From assembly GCF_001613305.1 (NCBI RefSeq), contig NZ_BDCC01000016.1, positions 49,078 to 113,077 on the forward strand: a DNA stretch of 64,000 nucleotides. The letters run 5' to 3'. Position numbers and translations under genes: made by a program. Under the pieces are notes generated by a model. The model was given only the letters and a program-made list of their open reading frames with translations. It was not told where the DNA came from and did not search any database. Positions 18,444 to 27,085 of the stretch are shown piece by piece (within the stretch, counting starts at the first letter, position 1; each line of letters starts with the position of its first letter). The stretch is from Nocardia vaccinii NBRC 15922. GTDB taxonomy: Bacteria > Actinomycetota > Actinomycetes > Mycobacteriales > Mycobacteriaceae.

Positions 18444-19073
18444 TCAATCCTGTGCCGATCGCGCAGAACGCGCCTGTTGAACCACGGACGGCACGGCACC
18501 GAGCCACCGATCCGGGTCGGCGGTGCCGTCGGTCGTGCGCCCATCGCGGTGCACGTAGTGGCGCACATCGCGACCCGGCTGCGCGAAGTCCCCCGACAAA
18601 GCCCGCTCCAGCCATTCCGCACCGAACCGGAACACCTCGGCGGCCACCCCACCGAGTGGATGAAACTCGCCTTCATAGACTCGAATCTCTTTGGGGGCAC
18701 GAACAAGTTCGTAATTCGCCAACGCTTGCTCGAGTGGCGTCAACTCATCGAATTCGCCGATGCCGTACAACACTGGGCAGAGAATCTTCGTGACCAGGGA
18801 TCCCAGAGGCATGCAGCCCGCCAATTCACGGTCGAATGCGCTCTCATCGATATAACCGGACATGTACATGAAGTTGTTCTTGAACGTCGGCTGAGCGCGT
18901 TCAAAGATCGTTGCGAAGTCGCCGGTCGGCGCTTCGAACGCCGCCAACGCCGCCAGTCGCCGGTCGGTCGCCGCAGCCCGCGAACCCCAGTAGCCGCTCA
19001 TGCTGATTCCGAACATACCGATCCGCTGCGGATCTACCTCGGGTAACTCGACCAGGTAGTCGATGTATCGACG
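18444..19073 (-). pseudogene. Alpha/beta hydrolase, N-terminally truncated
   Basis: The frame holds the catalytic half of an alpha/beta hydrolase of the large prolyl-peptidase/FrsA-like type. It has DYLVELPEVDPQRIGMFGIS then MSGYWGSRAA (nucleophile GISMSG), CPVLYGIGEFDELTPLEQAL (acid) and FHPLGG (His). About 210 codons remain where the family has 350-400. The missing N-terminus ends exactly at the perfect hairpin 19075-19109. No start codon is available at a plausible place. Confidence 0.65.
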
Positions 19074-19074
19074 A

Positions 19075-19109
19075 GAATGGCCCCGGAGACGGAGTCTCCG
19101 GGGCCATTC
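19075..19109. terminator. Perfect 16-bp hairpin
   Basis: GAATGGCCCCGGAGAC (19075-19090), loop GGA, then the exact complement (19094-19109). It is either a bidirectional terminator brought in with the neighbouring DNA or the end of a mobile segment. It marks the break in the hydrolase gene. Confidence 0.65.
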
Positions 19110-19284
19110 CGCGAGTCGCGTTCGTGACACTCGACCGGTGTTCGTGGAGGACTCGAGCGCGACACCTCTGGCGCGGACGGTTGGCGAAGTCGGTCAGCTC
19201 CCGTAGCCTTTCTGGCCCACCGGCGGATCTGCTCGTCCATCCACACCGCAGCCACCGCGGCCCCCGGGCTCCTCCGATTCCTCT

Positions 19285-19390
19285 TCAGTCACAGGGATCG
19301 GGGTGACCGAGCACGTCGGCCGCCACTCTTGCGGAGAGGCCGGCGTCGTCGGCGCCACATACCTTGCACGCCACCGCTTCCCAGTGCCGT
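19285..19390 (-). pseudogene. Integrase C-terminal remnant
   Basis: The minus-strand frame reads ADDAGLSARVAADVLGHPDP, close to the integrase box 'GLSARVAADQLGH' that precedes the catalytic Tyr. A stop follows at once, so the Tyr region is lost. It probably belongs with the fragment at 17945, or comes from a sister element. Confidence 0.45.
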
Positions 19391-19450
19391 ACTGGGCGGA
19401 CGGTGAGGGTCGGTTTCCCGTCGGGTCGATCCGGGCTTCGAAGCGGCAGG

Positions 19451-20083
19451 TCAGCTGATGTGGTGTCCCAAGGCGCCGATCGCGAGCCGGGCGAGCTTGT
19501 CGGCCAGCGCGTCGCGGTCGAGGTCCAGCTCGCCGGCGAGGTACGCGACGATGAGCTGGGCGCTTCCCGTTGCGACGTAGATGGCGGTGGCGCGATCGAA
19601 CCCCTGCTCGGCCGCTTCGGGATCTGCGAGGCTCACGTCGGCGACCTGGGCGATCCGTTGGCGAAAGGCGTTCTGCAGGGGTTCGGGGCCGCCGCTGATC
19701 GCGCCGATCAGGGTGGCTTTGCGCGGGTCGTCGAGGATGACGCCGAGCGCGATGCTCATGCCGTGTTGTGCGCGTGCGAGCAGGGCGCGGTGGCGGCGGT
19801 CGTGCAGCGCGGCGAACCCGGCGACGAGCAGCTCGCCGACGATCGTGTCGAGCGCGGCGATCAGGACGTCGTCGACCGTGTCGAAGCTCTCGTAGAAGTA
19901 GCGCTGGTTGAGCTTGGTGTGGGCGCACAGGCTCCGCACACCGACGGCCGCGAGCCCGCTCTCATGGGCGATTGTGAGCGCAGCGTCGATCAGCGCGTCG
20001 CGGTGGCGGGCGTGGCGCTCATCGGACGTCTCGCCCAGGATGGTCCGGGAGCCGGTTCCCTTCTGGACCGCCTGGCGGGTCAT
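19451..20083 (-). CDS. TetR-family transcriptional regulator (210 aa)
   Basis: The N-terminal TetR helix-turn-helix covers about residues 30-75: ALIDAALTIAHESGLAAVGV, RSLCAHTKLNQRYFYESFDT (family normally YYHF; here YFYESF). A helical ligand-binding domain of ordinary length follows. ATG 20083 was preferred to TTG 20089. It is encoded beside, and on the same strand as, an NTF2-like gene. The repressor's ligand is unknown. Confidence 0.85.
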   Translation of the reverse strand: MTRQAVQKGTGSRTILGETSDERHARHRDALIDAALTIAHESGLAAVGVRSLCAHTKLNQRYFYESFDTVDDVLIAALDTIVGELLVAGFAALHDRRHRALLARAQHGMSIALGVILDDPRKATLIGAISGGPEPLQNAFRQRIAQVADVSLADPEAAEQGFDRATAIYVATGSAQLIVAYLAGELDLDRDALADKLARLAIGALGHHIS

Positions 20084-20206
20084 CGTCAACGTCCCGAAGT
20101 GCTCGGCCGGCCGGGCGGCGGGACGGTGGCGCTCGCCACCGCCCCGCCGCCGGACATCGCCACGGGACCGGACGTCGTCGTGGAGCTGGTCATCGTGGCG
20201 TCGTGG

Positions 20207-20970
20207 TCAGTTTCCGCCGAACCGGCGGGCCAGCTTGACCGCGGGCGTCACGAGCTTGCCCGCCCCGACCATCGCCTTGAACGCGAGACTGGTGTCGGCC
20301 GGCATCAGCTTCTGGATCTGCAGCAGTTCAAACGGGTCCCACAGCGTCTCGCCCCGGATCACCTTGTGGGTAATGGGGTCCAAGTGGTACCGGTCGACGG
20401 GGTACCCCTGGATGTACGCGCCGGTCCCGGGGATCGCGGGCGAGCCCGGGGTGAACGGATACATCCGCAGCGGATAGTCCCAGTGCCCGCACCCGACGTA
20501 GCGCCCCATGAAGATGACCTCGCCCTTGGGCGAAACCTGCAGGGAGACCTCGCCGGGGATCAGGTAGTAGGCCATGTCCGGGGACGCGTCGTAGAACGCC
20601 TGGTTGTAGTCGATAAACGCCTGGATCCCGACCATCGTCCGGCCGAACGACAGCGGGTCCTTGTACCGGCAGTCCTCGGAGACGGTCTCGCGCACCAAGT
20701 CCTCGTTGACGCCGCCATTCCATGCCGACCAGTACTTCTTCAGCCATTCGAGCACCCACATCACGTCCATGCCGAGACGCTCGGTGTAGAACGCGCACTG
20801 CCCCTCGACCTCGTCGAAGAGCTGGTGCGTCATCCGCTGCAACTCCCGCTCACCGACCGTGGGCACGGGCGCCGACCGGTTGCCCTGGACGAACGGCGGC
20901 ATCTCCTTGGCGATGTGCAATTCGCTGAGCGCCTGCTGGAACCTTGCTTCGTAATCGTCCTGCTTGACCT
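20207..20970 (-). CDS. NTF2/SnoaL-like protein with damaged start (about 230-250 aa)
   Basis: It resembles cone-shaped NTF2-like proteins, with WVLEWLKKYWSAWNGGVNED, FGRTMVGIQAFIDYNQAFYD, and MYPFTPGSPAIPGTGAYIQG. The protein-like frame reaches upstream to a TAG near 20975 without an ATG. The conserved-looking N-terminus (QDDYEARFQQALSELHIAKE) therefore has no start. TTG 20920 or ATG 20902 would give a shortened protein. The original start codon seems lost at a junction near 20972. Reaction unknown. Confidence 0.7.
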
Positions 20971-21151
20971 ACGTGGTCTTCTTGGCAGACGTCGGGCTTG
21001 TGGTGCTGGCGTTCATCCTGTTTGCCGGGGTGTCTCTCCCGGTTCTGGACGCCGACTGATAGTTGTGCTTGTAGGGCGCTTTCCGACGTGTGCTGTTCGG
21101 GGCCTGCCACCGGCCTGGCGGCCGTTGCCGGAGGGAGCTTCGCCCTACGGC

Positions 21152-21182
21152 TTGACCTTGCCCCGGGGTTAAGGTTCGAGCA
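21152..21182 (+). promoter_or_regulatory. MerR-type promoter/operator of the serine hydrolase gene
   Basis: ACCTT (21155) and AAGGT (to 21175) form the arms of a 21-bp palindrome centred on CCCCGGGG. It overlaps a -35-like TTGACC (21152-21157), as in MerR-activated promoters with long spacers. The hydrolase ATG is only 15 bases beyond, so the mRNA is probably leaderless. Confidence 0.6.
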
Positions 21183-21189
21183 TGGTGGC

Positions 21190-22569
21190 ATGAACGAAAC
21201 AGCACAGGAGTTGTCGGAATTCGCAGCGGCGTCGGCGCAGAAGTTGGGTATACCGGGTGTCGCGGTCGGCGTCTTGGCCAGTGTTCGAGAGGACTTCGCG
21301 TGCCACGGGGTGACAAGCATGAACAATCCGCTTCCGGTGGACCGGGACACGATGTTCGTGGTCGGATCGGTGAGTAAGACGTTCACCGCGACAGCGTTGA
21401 TGCGGTTGGCCGCCGAGGGCCGGGTGGAGTTGGATGCGCCGGTGCGGCGGTATGTCCCGGAATTCGCCCCCACCGATGCGGCCGCGGACGAGATCACCGT
21501 AATGCGGCTGCTCAACCATACGGCCGGGCTGGAGTGGAAGCTCGGCGTCGATACCGGCGAAGGCGACGACGCTTTGGCGCGGCACGCGGTGAAACTTGGC
21601 GAATCGCCGCTGATCGCGGAACCGGGAACGCGGGCGTCCTATAGTCAGGCGGGGTTCAACCTGGCCGGCAGGGCCATCGAGACCGTCACCGGATCGACCT
21701 TCGAACGGGCCATCGCATCGCTGCTGTTCGAACCGCTCGGACTGGAACACAGCCGCTACGCGGTCAACGACGTCATGCCCCGGCGGTTCGCTGTGGGACA
21801 CAACGTCGATGCCGACGGCCTGCTCACGGTCGCCCAGCAGTGGAAGGACAACCGCGCCAACAACCCCGGCGGCGGCGTGGCGACGTCGGTAAGTGATCTG
21901 TTGCGCTGGGCACGGTTTCATCTCGGCGACGGCCGGACCGAGACCGGCGAGCGTATTCTGCCCACCGAGTTGCTGCACCGGATGCGGCAGCAGACTGTGG
22001 AGTTGCGCGGCAGCACACTGGGTGACGGGTTCGGCATCTGCTGGTTCCTGCGCGAGGTGGACGGTGTCGCGACCATCGGGCACGGCGGATCGGGCAATGG
22101 CCAATTCGCCGACCTACTCATCGTGCCGGACCGGAACTTCGCCGTCGCCGTGACATCGAACGCGGGCCCGGACGCGGGCCTCGCATTCAACCGGACCGTG
22201 GTGAACTGGGTGCTCGAACACTACCTCGGCGTGGTCGAGCCCGACCCGCAACCGCTGCCCTACAACACGGCGCGGGCAGCGGAGATCGCCGGTCACTACG
22301 AGAACGAGATGATGCGGCTCACCCTCGACGCCGACGGAAAACAGTCGACGATCGGATGTGCGATCAAACCGGAGGTCCGGGCCGCCGCGGACACCGAAAT
22401 GCCGCCGGATCTGCCACCGGCTGTCTTCGGTCTGCTGCCCGGCGACGCGGACGAGTACATCGTCACCGAGGGTGGTCTAGTAGGACAGCGAGGGTTCTTC
22501 ACCCGTGACGAATCCGGTGCCGTGACCGGAATCGATCTCGCCGGGCGGTTGTTCGCCCGGGTGCGATGA
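21190..22569 (+). CDS. Serine hydrolase, class C beta-lactamase / penicillin-binding-like family (459 aa)
   Basis: The active-site SxxK is S60-V-S-K63 in VVGSVSKTFTAT. The second motif YSQAGFN (usually YxN) and the third box HGGSGNG are also present, and the length suits the family plus a C-terminal beta domain. No signal peptide is seen, so it is probably cytosolic or an esterase/peptidase rather than a resistance enzyme (inference). ATG 21190 is preferred to frames further up because the MerR-type promoter ends just before it. The MerR gene follows after 37 bp on the same strand, probably in one transcript. Confidence 0.9.
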   Translation: MNETAQELSEFAAASAQKLGIPGVAVGVLASVREDFACHGVTSMNNPLPVDRDTMFVVGSVSKTFTATALMRLAAEGRVELDAPVRRYVPEFAPTDAAADEITVMRLLNHTAGLEWKLGVDTGEGDDALARHAVKLGESPLIAEPGTRASYSQAGFNLAGRAIETVTGSTFERAIASLLFEPLGLEHSRYAVNDVMPRRFAVGHNVDADGLLTVAQQWKDNRANNPGGGVATSVSDLLRWARFHLGDGRTETGERILPTELLHRMRQQTVELRGSTLGDGFGICWFLREVDGVATIGHGGSGNGQFADLLIVPDRNFAVAVTSNAGPDAGLAFNRTVVNWVLEHYLGVVEPDPQPLPYNTARAAEIAGHYENEMMRLTLDADGKQSTIGCAIKPEVRAAADTEMPPDLPPAVFGLLPGDADEYIVTEGGLVGQRGFFTRDESGAVTGIDLAGRLFARVR

Positions 22570-22606
22570 CCGCCACGGGATGACACACCACTGAACGGAG
22601 ACGCGC

Positions 22607-23368
22607 ATGATCACGATTGGGCAGCTTGCACGGTATGCCGGGGTGACGATCAAGGCCGTGCGCGTCTACCACGAGCGCGGACTGCTGCCCGAGCCGGCGC
22701 GCGACTCGTCCGGCTATCGCCGCTACCGCGCCGAAGACGCCATCGAACTGGTCAAGATCAAGACACTGGCACACGCCGGTGTTCCCTTGGCCCGTGTCAA
22801 GCAATTGCTCACCGCGAACTCCGACGAGTTCGCGGCAGCGATCGCCGAGATCGACCGCGCACTCGCCGACCGCGCCGAGGAGATCCGCCGAACCCGCGAA
22901 CAGATCGCCGAATTGGGCTCCGGCGACCGCCTGTTCGTGTCCACCGACGTCGCCGACTACCTCGACCGCCTGCAACAACTCGGGGGCAGCGATCGGGCAG
23001 TCCGGATGGAGCGTGACCTCTGGATTCTGATGCAATCGGTCGCTCCGGACCAGGCGTCGGCCTGGATCGCCGACAAGCTCGACGCCATCGACGACCCCCA
23101 ATTCCGGGCGATCTACCTCGACTACGACGCGGCATTCGATTGGTCTCCCGACGATCCACGCCTGATGGACCTCGCCGACCGCACCCGACGGTGGCAGACC
23201 GCCCGACACACCGGAGCCGACCGGACAACCCCGGCATTGGACCCGAAACTGACCCGCCTGGTCAGCGAATCCGTCGGAATCACCTCGCCGGCGTGGGAAC
23301 GACTGGCAGAGATCGCACAAAAGGGGGTCGCCGTTGTATCGGCCGAATTTCGGGCGGATATGGCGTAG
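22607..23368 (+). CDS. MerR-family transcriptional regulator (253 aa)
   Basis: N-terminal MerR winged helix: MITIGQLARYAGVTIKAVRV, YHERGLLPEPARDSSGYRRY and VKIKTLAHAGVPLARVKQLL. A coiled-coil-forming dimerisation helix follows (about 85-118). The C-terminal ~130 residues form an effector domain without Cys, so an organic ligand rather than a metal is likely. RBS ACGGAG is in place. Expected to bind the 21-bp palindrome at 21155 and activate the upstream hydrolase gene and itself. Confidence 0.92.
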   Translation: MITIGQLARYAGVTIKAVRVYHERGLLPEPARDSSGYRRYRAEDAIELVKIKTLAHAGVPLARVKQLLTANSDEFAAAIAEIDRALADRAEEIRRTREQIAELGSGDRLFVSTDVADYLDRLQQLGGSDRAVRMERDLWILMQSVAPDQASAWIADKLDAIDDPQFRAIYLDYDAAFDWSPDDPRLMDLADRTRRWQTARHTGADRTTPALDPKLTRLVSESVGITSPAWERLAEIAQKGVAVVSAEFRADMA

Positions 23369-23403
23369 TTGCTGGTCAGTGGGTGCGGGACGCGTCGGGG
23401 CCG

Positions 23404-23553
23404 ATGAGGCTGTTGAGTTCGCGCATGGCCTGCGGGGATGGTTTGAATGCCGCGGTGAGCTGGTTCGGCTGGGCGGCAACGGCTCTCATCGCGGCCGGCG
23501 CGATCGTGGCCGCGGCCCCGATCACCGTGTTGGTACGCGTGGCCCGCGTTTGA
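23404..23553 (+). CDS. Possible 49-aa membrane peptide
   Basis: ATG 23404 (or 23425) opens a short frame with one hydrophobic segment, WFGWAATALIAAGAIVAAAP, ending LVRVARV. The upstream RBS is weak. It could be real, or the chance product of GC-rich DNA. Confidence 0.3.
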   Translation: MRLLSSRMACGDGLNAAVSWFGWAATALIAAGAIVAAAPITVLVRVARV

Positions 23554-23905
23554 CGCTCCCCCTAGCTTCCAGCAACCGATTGACCTCTCGGCAGCCGAGC
23601 CAAGTACCAACCGAGCACGTCCGCAGCCCGAGCCGCTACGGCACATCGTTGCTTGTCAAGCCGTTGTCGTTGTCTTTCGCGCGATTACTTCCTGAACCCC
23701 TGTAGAGACGGCATCGCCCCGGCTCGCAGACCAGATGGTGCGCATGCCATTTCATCTCCACGGCCCACGCAGCAGAGTCCGGCGGCCGCCCGGGACGGCC
23801 GGCGTCGGCGGCCTGTGCTGCCATCACAACAGCAGCATATCGATCTACCCACCACGCGCGGTGTGTCAGCAATCATTCAGCGTTCACGGGCTGAATAATC
23901 CGCAT
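23554..23905. other. No gene recognised
   Basis: Only short frames of no clear family. It should contain the promoter of the GH43-like gene. Confidence 0.35.
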
Positions 23906-24928
23906 ATGACGTCGATCGGGCTGTCCCGCAGAGCGATGCTCGCCCTGGCAGCGAGCGTACCGTTGAGCGTTGCGGCATCCCGACGCGCAGTGGCCGCCGC
24001 CCCGCCGATCCGATACACGATGACGGCGTTCACCAACGCCAGCCAGACCGATATGTGGGTCTACGAATCCACCGACGCAACGAATTTCCGGCTCGTCCAG
24101 GCCGACGCCTACCGTCCGCCGGACGCCGACCCCGCCGACACCCCGGTAGCGGCGGCCACGACCAAGAAGGGCTTGTGCCGCGACCCCAGCGTCTTTCGTC
24201 ACATCGACGGCGAGTACTACGTGACGTACACGACCGCATGGGGCGGCAACACCATCGGGTTCGCTCGCAGCCGCGACCGGATCCACTGGGAGTTCCTGTA
24301 CGAGTACACGATTCCGTTCGGCGGTGTCACCCATACCTGGGCGCCGGAATGGTTCGTCGACCGTGACGGCACGGTCAGCGTCCTGGTGAACATCAACGAC
24401 GGCACGGTCTTCCGTCCCTGCGTCATGACCGCGACCACCTCATCGCTGAGCCGGCTGCATTGGACCACGCCCATACCGCTGGCAGGCTTCCTTCCCGCAC
24501 CGGGCGGCCTCGGCTACATCGACACCACGGTCACGTTGTCGCAGGGACGCTACTACGCGTTCGTCAAGAACGAATCGACCAAGAACGTCGAGGTCGCGGT
24601 GGCCGACCGCCTGGTCGGCCCGTACACGTTCGCGCGAACCGGGAACTGGGCGCGCTGGGGCGGACCGGGCCCGGGACAACCGCGTGAGGGACAGTGCGTG
24701 ATCCCGCTCCCCGACGGCCGATGGCGGATCTACCTGGATGCCTACGACCTCGACGAACCCACGCACGGTCACTATCTCTACAGCGACACCGTCACCGGCG
24801 ACCTGCTCGGCGAGTGGACCACACCGAAGGACCTGCCCGTCCTGTCCGGTTTCGTCCGCCACTTCACCGTGTTACCCGAACAGCTGAACACCGGCCCGCA
24901 ACCGGGCCCGAAGCCCGTCACGCGGTGA
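23906..24928 (+). CDS. Secreted glycoside hydrolase family 43-like protein (340 aa)
   Basis: The N-terminus MTSIGLSRRAMLALAASVPL continues as a Tat-like signal (SRRAM, then hydrophobic core and ASRRAVAAAP cleavage region). The mature part follows the five-bladed beta-propeller pattern of GH43/GH117-like enzymes: CRDPSVFRHIDGEYYVTYTT, HTWAPEWFVDRDG, GYIDTTVTL, REGQCVIPLPDGRWRIYLDA and VRHFTVLP. The Asp in RDPSV and the Glu in WAPEW or REGQC are candidates for catalytic residues. Probable role is hydrolysis of arabinan- or xylan-like polysaccharide outside the cell. ATG 23906 was chosen because the signal peptide starts there. Confidence 0.8.
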   Translation: MTSIGLSRRAMLALAASVPLSVAASRRAVAAAPPIRYTMTAFTNASQTDMWVYESTDATNFRLVQADAYRPPDADPADTPVAAATTKKGLCRDPSVFRHIDGEYYVTYTTAWGGNTIGFARSRDRIHWEFLYEYTIPFGGVTHTWAPEWFVDRDGTVSVLVNINDGTVFRPCVMTATTSSLSRLHWTTPIPLAGFLPAPGGLGYIDTTVTLSQGRYYAFVKNESTKNVEVAVADRLVGPYTFARTGNWARWGGPGPGQPREGQCVIPLPDGRWRIYLDAYDLDEPTHGHYLYSDTVTGDLLGEWTTPKDLPVLSGFVRHFTVLPEQLNTGPQPGPKPVTR

Positions 24929-25075
24929 GGACGATCGGGCCGCGGCCTGCCCGCACCGACCAGGCACCCACGGCCCCGCTCTCGGCATAGTCACCGAACG
25001 CGCGGACCGCCGGCGCCAGCGGCCGGTCCGCGGACCAGACCAGGCCAATCTCGCGAAAAGCGCGCGGGTGCAACG
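24918..25075 (-). pseudogene. LysR-family regulator, C-terminal remnant
   Basis: About 50 codons read EIGLVWSADRPLAPAVRAFG then DYAESGAVGAWSVRAGRGPI and stop at 24918, overlapping the end of the GH43-like gene. This is the usual end of a LysR effector domain. The rest is missing. Confidence 0.45.
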
Positions 25076-25188
25076 AAATTTGGGGTCCGGTAGTAATCGC
25101 ACGGAAACAACGACAACGACTTGACCAGCGGTTATGTCCCTTACCGGGATCTCGACAAGACGATTCCGTAGCCTCGCCACGCTGCCTA

Positions 25189-25705
25189 CTACCAGCGGCT
25201 ACGCCGATATCCGTTGTATTTTTCGGCGATTACTACCGGAACCCGGGCCAGGCCCTCATTGGTGCCGTCGACGATCAGCTCGCGGATGAACTCCGCGAGC
25301 GCGGCGAACACATGGAAGACCAGGCGTCCGCCCGGAGTTGTGGTGTCCAGGGCCTCGTGCAGGGACCGGAATCCGATGCCGCGCTGGCGGAGTCCGGCGA
25401 CGATCGAGATCAGATCCTGCAGCGAGCGGCCGAGCCGATCCAGCGCGGGCACCACGAGGGTGTCCCCGGGCCCGCAGGTAGTCCAGGCAGTGCCACAGTT
25501 CTCCGCGCTCGACGTTCTTGCCGGATTTCTTGTCCGCGAACACCTTCTGGCACCCGGCCGCGGTGAGCGCGTGGAGCTGGCGGCCGAGCAGCTGGCCCGC
25601 GGTCGAGACCCGGGCGTAGCCGACGAGGGCACCGCCTCCGCCGATCGGGTCGAGGGCGTCACCGTCAAGGACGAGCGCCGGCGTCGCGGCGGAGATGTCG
25701 GTCAT
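25189..25705 (-). pseudogene. Serine recombinase (resolvase/invertase type), frameshifted
   Basis: From ATG 25705, LVGYARVSTAGQ carries the catalytic Ser, followed by VFADKKSGKNVERGELWHCL. A one-base slip in a GC run near 25467 moves the frame to PGDTLVVPALDRLGRSLQDL and FHVFAALAEFIRELIVDGTN. The helix-turn-helix that normally ends resolvases is missing, the tail being EKYNGYRRSRW. With the frameshift it is inactive unless the slip is a sequencing error. Confidence 0.75.
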
Positions 25706-26083
25706 GGGCGTGACTGTACGAGAAAGGTCCGACAGGACTTGTTGCACAGCAAGACTTTTCGACATGTTTTTCCGACAGCGGTCCGGAGTGGCCGACCAGG
25801 GATTCTTCACCGGCCGGCAAGTCACGCCTTGCGCTGCGAGTCGCGCGCGATGTGGAAAGTTGAGCCGCCGCAGGTCACCGTCCACCTGGCGGAGCAAGTC
25901 GGCGTGGACACTGACGGCCTGACTGAACCCCCTGTGACGCATTTATTGGCACAAAGCAGACGATCCGGTCGCCGAAGCCTCGCGCAGCCCAGTTCAGCAC
26001 CACCGGATCGCCCGAAACAGCCACGGGACATGGGCAAATCGCATCGGTATCAGGACATCCACAGGACGTCACAGACCCACGAA

Positions 26084-26126
26084 CAGCAACAAACAACAAC
26101 CAGCAACACCCACCAACAACCAAGAA
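26084..26126 (+). repeat. 43-bp CAACAA-rich dispersed repeat, copy 1
   Basis: It matches 36495-36537 at 38 of 43 positions by eye. Both copies contain the core ACAACCAGCAACACCC and end in AACCAAGAA. Composition (C/A, almost no T or G on this strand) is very unlike the genome. Confidence 0.7.
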
Positions 26127-26179
26127 CGGGGCTGCTGCGCGGAGAGGTGACACTGTCACCTGAACGTGCAGCAGCCCCG
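26127..26179. repeat. Nested perfect palindrome
   Basis: Outer arms CGGGGCTGCTGC (26127-26138) and GCAGCAGCCCCG (26168-26179) enclose a second perfect palindrome AGGTGACACTGTCACCT (26145-26161). It could be a terminator or a protein-binding cruciform. Confidence 0.7.
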
Positions 26180-27085
26180 ATCTCGTTCGCCAACTCCAAG
26201 CTTCTCGATCGCAGTGACTTCAAGCGGGGACCAGTATCTCAACGAGCAAGCTGACCCACTGGTCGTGTTCGTCGTGGCGGTGCAGCCCCGAGCACTCGCT
26301 GAGCCTGGTAGCTGGTGATCAGCAGGCACACGCTGGATTGCTGGACCAGCGAGCAAAGACCGACGCATCACTGGCCGATTCGCTACGACGGATGACGTAA
26401 TGGACCCGCGTCCGCCCGGAGCCCTCCGCCCCGACTGGCACGGACAACAGGCGGCGAAGCGGCCGCGCAACCTTCGCGCAGAGTGGACACCCGCCCACAC
26501 GCAATGGCGCGATAACGCCTGCGTCGGCTGAAGCAGGGCCCTCGCACCCCCACCCTTTTCGGGAATCGGCCCACAATCACAATGGTATGACCTATCTTTG
26601 TTGTCAGGGCCGGCCGACTCGCCTCGCGTTCCGACCGATCACAGCAATCCGGCATTCCAGCGAGACGGGTCGCCGTGCGGCGAATCGACTCGCCTCATGA
26701 TCACAGTCAACGTTCGGATCGACACCGCCACCATCAGGTGCATCCGACCCAAAGCCGCCTGGAGTTCCGCATGAACAGCCCTTCACCGTTTCCGACACCA
26801 TGGCCGCTATGAATTCCAGGACGCTGACCGGCGTCGAACTGACCAAGAGCTGCGCCGTGCCGGTGTCCGACGCCGTTGCTGGGCATTCCGATCGCGGTCA
26901 AGCACATCATCGCCACGAGCGACGGACTCACGACAGCCTGATCACATGGATCATGAACAGTGTGAACGATTAGCCTTCGGAACACTGGGCGAGCCAGCCT
27001 TCCGAGCCGTGCACCGGTATCCACCTAGAGCAAATAGATAACAAACTCTACCGGGTGGCCACGCGCCGTGGCGGAAAGGAGTTCA

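Larger units (their letters stand above)
25706..27085. other. Long gene-free stretch with repeat and cruciform
   Basis: No family is recognised over 1.4 kb on either strand. Notable contents are the AC-rich repeat 26084-26126 and the nested palindrome 26127-26179. The right end should hold the promoter of the regulator at 27086. Confidence 0.4.

Noticed and set aside
19364..21172. 602-codon plus-strand frame
   Set aside because: Antisense to TetR and the NTF2-like gene.
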